Assembly: GCA_020796225.1 (NCBI GenBank)
Contig: CM036765.1
Span: 1,678,228 to 1,742,227, forward strand
Source: Arion vulgaris
Taxonomy: Eukaryota > Mollusca > Gastropoda > Stylommatophora > Arionidae
Direction: 5' to 3'
DNA: 64,000 nt
Part shown: positions 53,460 through 63,995 of the stretch, piece by piece
Numbering within the stretch: position 1 is the stretch's first letter
How the letters are laid out: each line of letters opens with the position of its first letter
Program-made: the position numbers and the translations under genes
The notes under the pieces: model-generated
Databases searched by the model: none
Seen by the model: the letters and a program-made list of their open reading frames with translations, nothing else
What the model was told of the DNA's origin: nothing

Positions 53460-56008
53460 CAATGTTTTCTGCTATGTTTTCTTCTTCTACGTTTTCTTCT
53501 TCGTTTTCTTCTATGATTTCTTCTTCTATGTTTTCTTTTATGATTTCTTCTTCTATGTTTTCTTTTATGTTTTCTTCTTTATGTTTCTTTATGATTTCCT
53601 TCATGTTTCTTTATGTTTTCTTCTGCTATGTTTTCTTTATGTTTTCTTTTATGTTTTCTTTATGTTTCTTATGTTTTCCTTTATGTTTTCTCTGTTTTCT
53701 CTTTGTTTCTTCTTGTTTTCTTCTGTTTTCTCTTTGTTTCTCTATGTTTTCTTCATGTTTCTCTATGTTTTCTTCTATGTTTTCTTCTATGTTTTCTTCT
53801 GTTTTCTTACGTCTTCTTTATGTTTTCTTCTATGTTTTCTTCTTGTTTTCTTCTGTTTTCTCTACTTTTCTTTTATGTTTTCTTCTATGTTTTCTCTATG
53901 TTTTCTTTTGTTTTCTTTTTCTGTTTCTTCTATGTTTCTCTACTTTTGTTCACGTTTTCTTCTATGTTTTGCTTCATGTTTTCTTCTATGTTTTCTTCAC
54001 GTTTTTTCTATGTTTTCTTCTTCTGTTTTCTTTATGTTTCTTCTATGTTTTCTTCTTATGTTCTTCTTTGTTTCTTCAATGTTTCTTTGTTTTTTTCTTC
54101 TATGTTTTCTTTGTTTCTTCCTCTATGTTTTCTTCATGCTTTCTTCTACTTTTCTTCACGTTTCTTCCAATTTTTCTTCACGTTTTCTTCTATATTTTTG
54201 GCTTCTATGTTTTCTTCTATGTTTTTTTCTACGTTTTCTTGTATGTTTTCTTGTATGTTTTCTTCTTCTATGTCTTCTTTTATGTTTTCTTTTATGTTTC
54301 CTTCTTCTATGTTTTCTTATACGTTTTCTTCTTCTATGTTTACTTCTATATTTTCTTATTGATGTTTTCTCTATGTTTCTTATGTTCTCTTTTATGTTTT
54401 CTTCCTCATGTTTCTCTATGTTTCTTTTATGTTCTCTCTATGTTTTCTTCCCATGTTTTCTTATATGTTTCTTCTTTGTTTTGTTCTATGTTTTCTTCAC
54501 GTTCTCTTCTATGTTTTCTTTATGTTGTCTTATACTGTTCTCTTCTTCTAATTTTACTCTATGTTTCTTTTCTTTGTTTTCCTCTATGTTTTCTCTCTTC
54601 TATGTTTCTCTCATATTTTCCTATGTTTTCTTCCATATTTTCTTCTATGTTTCTCCTTCTATGTTTCTTTATGCTTTTCTTCTCATGTGTTCTTCTGTAT
54701 TTTCTTCTTGTATATTTTCTTCTATGTTTTTTTCCCTTCATGTTTTCTTCTACGCTTTCTTTTCTGTTTTATTCTTCACGTTTTCTGCTATGTTTTTTTA
54801 GATGTTTTCTTCTATGTTTTTTTTAATGTTCTCTTCTATATTTTCTTCTATGTTTTCTTCTATTTCTTCTATGTTTTCTTCTATGCTCTCTTCTACGTTT
54901 CTTCAACGTTTCTTCTATGTTTTTTCTTCATGATTTCTTCTGCTTTGTTTTCTTTATGTTTTTTTCTTCATATTTTCTTCTTTGTTTTTCTTCACGTTTC
55001 TTTATGTTTTCTTTATGTTTTCTGTATGTTTTCTTTATGCTTCTTCTTCATGTTTTCTTCTTCACGTTTTTCTATGTTTTTATTACATGTTTCTTCTTCT
55101 ATGTTTTCTTTATGTTTTCTTCTTCTATGTTTTCTTCTATGTTTTCTTTTAAGTTTTCTTCAACGTTTTCTTTTCTGTTTTATTCTTCTACGTTTTCTTC
55201 TATGTCTTCTTCTATGTTTTCTTCTATGTCTTCTTTTATGTTTTTTTCTGTGTTTTCTTCTAATTTTTCTTCTACGTTTTGTTCTATGTTCTGTTCTATG
55301 TTTTCTTCTATGTTTTCTTCTTCTATGTTGTCTTAAATATTTTCTTATACGTTTTCTTCTTCTATTTTCTTCTTCTATGTTTTCTTCTTCTACGTTTTCT
55401 TCTATGTTTTCTTCTATATTTTCTTCTTCTACGTTTTCTTCTATGTTTTCTTCTATATTTTCTTCTTCTACGTTTTCTTCTATATTTTCTTCTTCTATAT
55501 TTTCTTCTTCTATGTTTTCTTCTTCTACGTTTTCTTCTATATTTTCTTCTTCTATGTTTTCTTCTTCTACGTTTCTTCTATATTTCTTCTTCTATGTTTT
55601 CTTCACGTTTACTTCTACGTTGTCTCTACGTTGTCTTCTTCCTTTTTCTATGTTTTCTTCTATGTTTTCTTTTATGATTTTTTCTGTTTACTTTTATGTT
55701 ATCTTCTTCTACGTTTTCTTCTATGTTGTTTTCGATGTTTTGTTATATGTTTTTTATGTTCTCTTCTATATTTTCTTCTATATTTTATGCTATGTTTTCT
55801 CCTTCTATGTTTTCTCCTTCTATGTTTTCTCCTATGTTTTTTTCTATGTTTTCTCCTTCTATGTTTTCTTCTATGTTTTCTATGTTTTCATCTACGTTTT
55901 CTTCTTCTATGTTTTCTTCTTCTATGTTTTCTTCTATGTTTTCTTTTATGTTTTCTTCTTCTATGTTTTCTTCTACGTTTTCTTCTACATTTGCTTCTAC
56001 GTTTTCTT
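53460..56008. repeat. Pyrimidine-rich array, 12-18-bp units (2.55 kb)
   Basis: Units ATGTTTTCTTCT and ACGTTTTCTTCTTCT with many length variants. The plus strand is very strongly pyrimidine. Every plus frame encodes Phe/Ser/Cys/Leu-rich strings that look like membrane proteins (up to 592 codons) but are compositional. The left half is irregular; 55340-56000 is cleaner. Confidence 0.95.
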
Positions 56009-58742
56009 GTGGCAAGTATGTGTAAGCGAGTGTGTAATAATGTGGCAAGTATGTGTTGAGTGTGTAATGATGTGGCAAGTATGTGTAAGCGAGTGTGTAA
56101 TGATATGGCAAGTATGTGTAAGCGAGTGTGCAATGATGTGTCAAGTATGTGTAAGCCAGTGTGTAATGATGTGGCAAGTATGTGTAAGCGAGTGTGTAAT
56201 GATGTCGCATGTATGTGTAAGTCAGTGTGTAATGTTGTCGCAAGTATGTGTAAGCCAGTGTGTAATGATGTGGCAAGTATGTGTAAACGAGTGTGTAATG
56301 TTGTCGCATGTATGTGTAAGTCAGTGTGTAATTATGTAGCAAGTATGTATAAGCGAGTGTGTAATGATGTCGCAAGTATGTGTAAGCGAGTGTGTAATGA
56401 CGTAGCAAGTATGTGAAAGCGAGTGTGTAATGTTGTCGCAAGTATGTGGCTAGTGTAATGATGTCGCAAGTATGTGTAAGCTAGTGTAATGTTGTCTCAA
56501 GTATGTAGCTGTTGTGTAATGTTGTCGCAGTATGTGTGTTAGTGTGTAATGTTGTCGCAAGTATGTGTAAGCTAGTGTGTAATGATGTGGCAAGTATGTG
56601 TAAACGAGTGTGCAATGTTGTCGCATGTATGTGTAAGTCAGTGTGTAATGATGTGGCAAGTATGTATAAGCGAGTGTGTAATGATGTCGCAAGTATGTGT
56701 AAGCTGTTGTGTAATGTTGTCGCAAGTATGTGTAGTGTGTAATGATGTCGCAAGTATGTGTAAGCTAGTGTGTAATGATGTGGCAAGTATGTGTGCAGTG
56801 TGTAATGATGTGGCAAGTATGTGTAAGCGAGTGTGTAATGATGTCGCAAGCATGTGTAAGCGAGTGTGTAATGTTGTCGCAAGTATGTGTGCTAGTGTAA
56901 TGATGTCGCAAGTATGTGTAGCTAGTGTAATGACGTAGCAAGTATGTGTAAGGAGTGTGTAATGATGTCGCAAGTATGTGTAAGCGAGTGTGTAATGATG
57001 TCGCATGTATGTTTAAGCTAGTGTGTAATGATGTCGCAAGTATGTGTAAGCCAGTGTGTAATGACGTAGCAAGTATGTGTGCTTAGTGTGTAATGATGTG
57101 GCAAGTATGTGTAAGCGAGTGTGTAATGATGACGTAGCAAGTATGTGTAAGCGAGTGTGTAATGACGTAGCAAGTATGTGTAAGCGAGTGTGTAATGTTG
57201 TCGCAAGTATGTGTGTAGTGTGCAATGATGTCGCAAGTATGTGTAAGCTAGTGTGTAATGACGTAGCAAGTATGTTTAAGCTTAGTGTGAATGACGTAGC
57301 AAGTATGTGTAGTAGTGTGTAATGATGTGGCAAATATGTGTGCGAGTGTGAATGATGACGCAAGTATGTGTAAGCGAGTGTAATGACGTAGCAAGTATGT
57401 GTAAGCGAGTGTGTAATGTTGTCGCAAGTATGTGTAAACTAGTGTGTCATGATGTCGCAAGTATGTGTAAGCTAGTGTGTAATGTTGTCTCAAGTATGTG
57501 TAAACTGTTGTGTAATGATGTCGCAAGTATGTATAAGCGAGTGTGTAATGACGTAGCAAGCATGTGTAAGCGATTGTGTAATGTTGTCGCAAGTATGTGT
57601 AAGCGAGTGTGTAATGTTGTCGCATGTATGTGTAAGCTAGTGTGTAATGTTGTTTCAAGTATGTGTAAACTGTTGTGTAATGTTGTCGCAAGTATGTGTA
57701 AGCTAGTGTGTAATGACGTAGCAAGTATGTGTAAGCGAGTGTGTAATGATGTCGCAAGTATGTCTAAGCGAGTGTGTAATGATGTCGCATGTATGTGTAA
57801 GTCAGTGTGTAATGATGTCGCAAGTATGTGTGTAGTGTGTAATGACGTCGCAAGTATGTGTAAGCCAGTGTGTAATGACGTCGCAAATATGTGTAAGCCA
57901 ATGTGTAATGACGTAGCAAGTATGTGTGCTTAGTGTGAATGACGTAGCAAGTATGTGTGCTTAGTGTGTAATGATGTGGCAAGTATGTGTAAGCGAGTGT
58001 GTAATGACGTAGCAAGTATGTGTAAGCGAGTGTGTAATGTCGTAGCAAGTATGTGTACATAAGTGTGAAATGACGTAGCAAGTATGTGTAAGCGAGTGTG
58101 TAATGACGTAGCAAGTATGTGTGTTAGTGTAATGACGTAGCAAGTATTTGTACATATGTGTAATGACGTAGCAAGTATGTGTACGTAGTGTGTAATGACG
58201 TAGCAAGTATGTGTAAGCGAGTGTGTAATGACGTAGCAAGTATGTGTAAGCTAGTGTGTAATGACGTAGCAAGTATTTGCACATAAGTGTGTAATGACGT
58301 AGCAAGTATGTGTACATAAGTGTGCAATGACGTAGCAAGTATGTGTACATAAGTGTGTAATTGAGTGTGTAATGACGTCGCAAGTATGTGTACATAAGTG
58401 TGTAATTACGTAGCAAGTATGTGTACATAAGTGTGTAATGAAGTAGCAAGTATGTGTACATAAGTGTGTAAGCGAGTGTGTAATGACGTCGCAAGTATGT
58501 GTACATAAGTGTGTAATGACGTTGTAATGACGTAGCAAGTATGTGTACATAAGTATGTAATGACGTTGTAATGACGTAGGAGTATGTGTACATATGTGTA
58601 ATGACGTTGTAATGACGTCGCAAGTATGTGTACATAAGTGTGTAATGACGTAGCAAGTATGTGTACACAAGTGTGTAATGACGTCGCAAGTATGTGTACA
58701 TAAGTGTGTAATAATGACGTCGCAAGTATGTGTACATAAGTG
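56009..58742. repeat. 33-bp minisatellite, about 83 copies
   Basis: Unit GTGTGTAATGATGTCGCAAG plus TATGTGTAAGCGA. Sub-types succeed each other along the array: GATGTGGCAAG/GATGTCGCAAG at left, GACGTAGCAAG in the middle, and GTGTACATAAGTG units from 58.26 kb on. Joins to the pyrimidine-rich array are sharp. Both strands are open over long stretches. Confidence 0.97.
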
Positions 58743-58786
58743 CTGCGATCTTCACTTGGGTATATCTCTTATCGTATTACTATTAA

Positions 58787-58815
58787 AGACACCAGTTCTT
58801 TGTTTGTTTACTAGC
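58787..58815. repeat. Interspersed fragment shared with 9.2 kb
   Basis: GACACCAGTTCTTTG followed by a GTTTAC string, as at 9197-9222. Confidence 0.5.
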
Positions 58816-58835
58816 CCGTGTTTTGCTAGGGCTCG

Positions 58836-58943
58836 TAAAGGGAACAAAGAATAATAACAATGCAACAACCTGCAATAAAGGGAACAAAGAATAATAACAA
58901 TGCAACAACCTGCAATAAAGGGAACAAAGAATAATAACAATGC
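58836..58943. repeat. 39-bp repeat, about 2.7 copies
   Basis: GGGAACAAAGAATAATAACA...ATGCAACAACCTGCAATAAA. Its ATGCAACAACCTGCAA part is the start of the next array's unit. Confidence 0.9.
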
Positions 58944-61582
58944 AACCTGCAAGGCGGTGAATGCAACAACCTGCAAGGCGGTGAAGGCAACAACCTCAGG
59001 CGGTGAATGCAACAACCTGCAAGGCGGTGAATGCAACAACCTGCAAGGCGGTGAATGCAACAACCTGCAAGGCGGTGAATGCAACAACCTGCAAGGCGGT
59101 GAATGCAACAACCTGCAAGGCGGTGAATGCAACAACCTGCAAGGCGGTGAATGCAACAACCTGCAAGGCGGTGAATGCAACAACCTGCAAGGCGGTGAAT
59201 GCAACAACCTGCAAGGCGGTGAATGCAACAACCTGCAAGGCGGTGAATGAAAACCTGCAAGGCGGTGAATGCAACCTGCAAGGCGGTGAATGCAACCTGC
59301 AAGGCGGTGAATGCAACCTGCAAGGTGGTGAATGCAACAACCTGCAAGGCGGTGAATGCAACAACCTGCAAGGCGGTGAATGCAACAACCTGCAAGGCGG
59401 TGAATGCAACAACCTGCAAGGCGGTGAATGCAACAACCTGCAAGGCGGTGAATGCAACAACCTGCAAGGCGGTGAATGCAACAACCTGCAAGGCGGTGAA
59501 TGCAACAACCTGCAAGGCGGTGAATGCAACCTGCAAGGCGGTGAATGCAACAACCTGCAAGGCGGTGAATGCAACAACCTGCAAGGCGGTGAATGCAACC
59601 TGCAAGGCGGTGAATGCAACCTGCAAGGCGGTGAATGCAACAACCTGCAAGGCGGTGAATGCAACAACCTGCAAGGCGGTGAATGCAACCTGCAAGGCGG
59701 TGAATGCAACAACCTGCAAGGCGGTGAATGCAACCTGCAAGGCGGTGAATGCAACAACCTGCAAGGCGGTGAATGCAACCTGCAAGGCGGTGAATGCAAC
59801 AACCTGCAAGGCGGTGAATGCAACTGCAGGCGGTGAATGCCAACCTGCAAGGCGGTGAATGCAACAACCTGCAAGGCGGTGAATGCAACAACCTGCAAGG
59901 CGGTGAATGCAACAACCTGCAAGGCGGTGAATGCAACAACCTGCAAGGCGGTGAATGCAACAACCTGCAAGGCGGTGAATGCAACAACCTGCAAGGCGGT
60001 GAAGCAACAACTGCAAGGCGGTGAATGCAACAACCTGCAAGGCGGTGAATGCAACAACCTGCAAGGCGGTGAATGCAACAACCTGCAAGGCGGTGAATGC
60101 AACAACCTGCAAGGCGGTGAATGCAACAACCTGCAAGGCGGTGAATGCAACAACCTGCAAGGCGGTGAATGCAACAACCTGCAAGGCGGTGAATGCAACA
60201 ACCTGCAAGGCGGTGAATGCAACAACCTGCAAGGCGGTGAATGCAACAACCTGCAAGGCGGTGAATGCAACAACCTGCAAGGCGGTGAATGCAACCTGCA
60301 AGGCGGTGAATGCAACAACCTGCAAGGCGGTGAATGCAACAACCTGCAAGGCGGTGAATGCAACAACCTGCAAGGCGGTGAATGCAACAACCTGCAAGGC
60401 GGTGAATGCAACCTGCAAGGCGGTGAATGCAACAACCTGCAAGGCGGTGAATGCAACAACCTGCAAGGCGGTGAATGCAACAACCTGCAAGGCGGTGAAT
60501 GCAACAACCTGCAAGGCGGTGAATGCAACAACCTGCAAGGCGGTGAATGCAACAACCTGCAAGGCGGTGAATGCAACAACCTGCAAGGCGGTGAATGCAA
60601 CAACCTGCAAGGCGGTGAATGCAACAACCTGCAAGGCGGTGAATGCAACCTGCAAGGCGGTGAATGCAACCTGCAAGGCGGTGAATGCAACAACCTGCAA
60701 GGCGGTGAATGCAACAACCTGCAAGGCGGTGAATGCAACAACCTGCAAGGCGGTGAATGCAACAACCTGCAAGGCGGTGAATGCAACAACCTGCAAGGCG
60801 GTGAATGCAACAACCTGCAAGGCGGTGAATGCAACAACCTGCAAGGCGGTGAATGCAACAACCTGCAAGGCGGTGAATGCAACAACCTGCAAGGCGGTGA
60901 ATGCAACCTGCAAGGCGGTGAATGCAACCTGCAAGGCGGTGAATGCAACAACCTGCAAGGCGGTGAATGCAACCTGCAAGGCGGTGAATGCAACAACCTG
61001 CAAGGCGGTGAATGCAACAACCTGCAAGGCGGTGAATGCAACAACCTGCAAGGCGGTGAATGCAACAACCTGCAAGGCGGTGAATGCAACAACCTGCAAG
61101 GCGGTGAATGCAACAACCTGCAAGGCGGTGAATGCAACAACCTGCAAGGCGGTGAATGCAACAACCTGCAAGGCGGTGAATGCAACAACCTGCAAGGCGG
61201 TGAATGCAACCTGCAAGGTGGTGAATGCAACAACCTGCAAGGCGGTGAATGCAACAACCTGCAAGGCGGTGAATGCAACCTGCAAGGCGGTGAATGCAAC
61301 CTGCAAGGCGGTGAATGCAACCTGCAAGGCGGTGAATGCAACCTGCAAGGCGGTGAATGCAACCTGCAAGGCGGTGAATGCAACCTGCAAGGCGGTGAAT
61401 GCAACCTGCAAGGCGGTGAATGCAACCTGCAAGGCGGTGAATGCAACCTGCAAGGCGGTGAATGCAACCTGCAAGGCGGTGAATGCAACCTGCAAGGCGG
61501 TGAATGCAACCTGCAAGGCGGTGAATGCAACCTGCAAGGCGGTGAATGCAACCTGCAAGGCGGTGAATGCAACCTGCAAGGC
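58944..61582. repeat. 24/21-bp minisatellite, about 117 copies (2.6 kb)
   Basis: Two unit lengths are interspersed: AACAACCTGCAAGGCGGTGA plus ATGC (24 bp) and the same lacking one AAC (21 bp). The last 15 or so units are all 21 bp. Apart from a few indels, the substitutions I see are two GGCGGTG-to-GGTGGTG changes (59325, 61218). Both unit lengths are multiples of three, so frames of 936 and 862 codons (minus) and 584 codons (plus) stay open; no gene is implied. Clearly more GC-rich than its surroundings. Confidence 0.97.
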
Positions 61583-61607
61583 ATGTCGTAAGCGGTGGTT
61601 GAGGTAT

Positions 61608-61785
61608 TGATCTAAAGAGGCTACCCTAGTAAACAAAAAGGCATTGCAGAAATAGGATGTGCTGGCCTACTTGTAGGCGCATAACTGACACAACGTATAA
61701 TCGTTCTTAGGCTCAGATCACATACAATTGACAAAGAGTTTGTTTAAACAAGTGGTCGATATAGAACGTTCGAAGAAGAAGAAGT
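61608..61785 (+). repeat. SINE-like element with GAA tail (single-copy form of the 7.4-kb array unit)
   Basis: GAGGCTACCCTAGTA, CTACTTGTAGGCGCATAACT, TTCTTAGGCTCAGATCACAT and a GAAGAAGAAGAAG tail in the same order as 7.37-7.50 kb. Here the unit occurs once, so this is the unexpanded reference form. Confidence 0.72.
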
Positions 61786-61787
61786 AG

Positions 61788-61820
61788 CTGGTTTACTATT
61801 CTTCTTTGGCTACCAGTACA
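61788..61820. repeat. Interspersed fragment shared with 9.2 kb
   Basis: GGTTTACTATTCTTCTTTGG then CTACCAGT, identical to 9211-9238. Confidence 0.6.
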
Positions 61821-62555
61821 GTGCTCTTATCTAGCTACAACACATTTGACTTGTAATTCTTGTAGTCTGGATTAGTGTTGTCGATTGACCATCATTACTT
61901 GAATGTTGATTTCTACAACACTAATAATGTGTTTCAGATGGATAATTTATTCCATCTCTGTTCTGCAGAAAGTTATGCCAAAAGATCAGGAAATCACTTC
62001 ATTTAGGATATTCGCCGGTGCTACGGATACCGTGCATATGTGCTGGAGTTTTCTGAGTGTTTGTCATGGGCGTGTGGTAACGGTTTTTTTGGGGGGTTTT
62101 ACCTGGTTGACGGTTTGTTGTCAAGTTGCTTATCACAACTTTTGTCTTGTCAGAAAGTTGTACAAGTCCATTCTAAATTAACTTTTATAGGTTTCACAGA
62201 GAATGTAAAATGTTTCTGTCCCATATATGTCCCTCCCAAAAGATGACATTTGTAAACAATACACTGCTACCATGGTGTTGTCACGTGATGCAAACATGGC
62301 GGATTCTGAGCAGTAATAAAGATGTACTTCGGTAACAAAAATGGACATTTCTGTACACAGTCTGTACACAGTCCAGTAATATAGCTTGTTTATTTAATCG
62401 GGGAAAGGGGTGGCATGCGCATTTCTGTACACACTCCAGTCTTATAACTTGTTTATTAGATTGGTTGTAAGGCTGGGGGATAATTGTGTACAATACTAGG
62501 CTAGATATTTAAAGAATTCAAAATTTTATTGAGACAGCAAAGATGGCAATGTTCA
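61821..62555. other. Unique region, nothing firmly recognised
   Basis: About 730 bp. Two related strings around CAGTCTGTACACAGTCCAGT and TACACACTCCAGT (62360-62440) mark a small 60-70-bp duplication. Frames of 60-92 codons have no recognisable domain. Confidence 0.4.
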
Positions 62556-62722
62556 TCTCTCTCTTCTCTCTGTTCTCTCTGTCTCTCTGTGTCTCTCTCT
62601 CTGTCTCTCTCTGTCTCTCTCTGTGTCTCTCTCTGTGTCTCTCTTTCTCTCTTCTCTGTCTCTCTCTCTGTCTCTCTCTCTCTGTTTCTCTCTTCTCTGT
62701 CTCTCTGTCTCTCTCTCTCGCG
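62556..62722. repeat. CT/CTGT microsatellite
   Basis: CTCTCTGT-type pyrimidine run. Confidence 0.93.
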
Positions 62723-62769
62723 ATCGATCTTTTTGGAAAAGGGGGGAAAACTGCAGTAAAACTTGGTAA

Positions 62770-62905
62770 ATAGCGAAACACGTACAAACAAAGTACTATA
62801 GTTTTACAAAATACAGAAACAGTGACGATAAACAGCAACGTTTCGACCAATAGGTCTTTATCAAGCAAACGACACAACAGGAGTGACGAATTTCAGAGAA
62901 CACTT
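62770..62905 (-). repeat. Penelope-like pseudo-LTR relic (minus strand)
   Basis: On the minus strand CTTGATAAAGACC...GGTCGAAACGTTGCTG and ACGTGTTTCGC match the ends of the three plus-strand copies. The hammerhead-like core is at 62822-62872 and here helix III can pair ACG with CGT before the GTC site. Confidence 0.72.
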
Positions 62906-63120
62906 ACAAATGAACGATAACGGAAACATGTAAATTTATCTAATGAAATAGAGGAAGACAACACACATCAACATATTGTTCACTTCTGTCTTTGCCAGTT
63001 TTTGAAATATTTGTCTGTTACCGTCGTTCAGCTTGAAGTCACAATTCTGTATGTATAGACTTTTCATTAGTTTTCTATGTTTTTGTTATCCTACAGTCCT
63101 ACTGTATTTTAACATATATA
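62906..63120. other. Unique AT-rich spacer
   Basis: Ends in a TA dinucleotide run at 63113-63127, which is the apparent insertion site of the next element. Confidence 0.35.
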
Positions 63121-63128
63121 TATATATA

Positions 63129-63160
63129 CAGTGGCGGCTCGTGGTCATTTTTGGTGGTGG
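63129..63160 (-). repeat. Candidate DNA-transposon terminus
   Basis: CAGTGGCGGCTCGTGGTCAT begins at the end of the TA run, a form shared by many hAT-type elements. The partner end would lie beyond the window. Confidence 0.45.
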
Positions 63161-63719
63161 GACCAGACAAAAATTTCGGAAAAATTATGGTTTTTGGGCT
63201 CGGTTTATATTTTAGTATTTACTATTATTTGTCTATTCCGCTAAATTTTTCCCCCTTTACTATAATGATTTGGCGCATGCGCAAATAACAAACGGGACAA
63301 CGTTGCACCAGGGTAAGTGAGCTGGCACTGATCAAGACCCTACTCCCCCTCCTGGTGGTGACCATGGAATAGACAAAAGATCATGTCTGGCTAGTGGGTA
63401 GGATCGAGAGAGAGCTACTCTGGTATAGGTAATAAAGCAAACGCAGACACGCCTCTTGGGTCCTAAATACTAGTGAATGCACGCATCTTCTGCTGATGTC
63501 TAATGAAAAAGTTGCATAAATGCACAGCAAATGTAAGAAGTAACAACGTACGAGTCGCGTGTAAGCGTAAACTCTCCTCCTGAATCAATGGTCAACCATA
63601 ATTGCCAGCTCTCATTGCAAGAAAGCCGGACACTCTCCCCGCGCACCTATAGAGAAAATGGTGAAAACTCATAATTCCTGGCGTTCAACAACAACTAAAA
63701 TATATACCATATAACTAAG

Positions 63720-63995
63720 GTACAAAAGAGATCCCTACAACCTACCTTTGACCACAGTCCTTCAAAATGAAATAGCAAACAATAAAAACAAAAACAAACT
63801 TTGCTTTTCTTCACTGATAGTTAACCACGATTTTTACTAAACCACTTATTATTGAAAGTCCTCTTTTCTTGCCATCTTGTTGCACATATACAAAGCTATT
63901 TAGCTGATGTGCACCTAGCCGTTTAATTTCAAGCTTTTCTTCTATCTTTAACGAAGGAAACGGATTTCGTAATAAATAATCCACTTGATTCATTT
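63720..63995 (-). pseudogene. hAT transposase N-terminal fragment, TTF/ZMYM-like
   Basis: The minus strand from 63993 reads VDYLLRNPFPSL, EEKLEIKRLGAHQ, then after a frame shift NKWFSKNRG and SKVCFCFYCLLF with GLWSKVGCRDL. In this transposase group, often annotated as zinc finger MYM-type 1 or 5, the W...LFCFxCLLF...W block is the TTF-type zinc finger. The catalytic domain is missing: only about 590 bp of apparently non-coding DNA separates it from the terminus at 63129, so the copy is internally deleted or the rest lies in another exon. The window edge cuts the element. Confidence 0.6.

Noticed and set aside
53047..56339. Phe-rich frames of 454-592 codons resembling multi-pass membrane proteins
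   Set aside because: Low-complexity translation of a TTTTCTTCT-type array, open in all three plus frames.
58826..61636. 936-codon minus-strand frame and overlapping 862- and 584-codon frames
   Set aside because: Both strands and several frames are open at once because the 24- and 21-bp units lack stops. A real gene would favour one frame.
61903..62246. 92- and 68-codon overlapping frames
   Set aside because: No domain recognised and two frames overlap; nothing supports a gene beyond openness.
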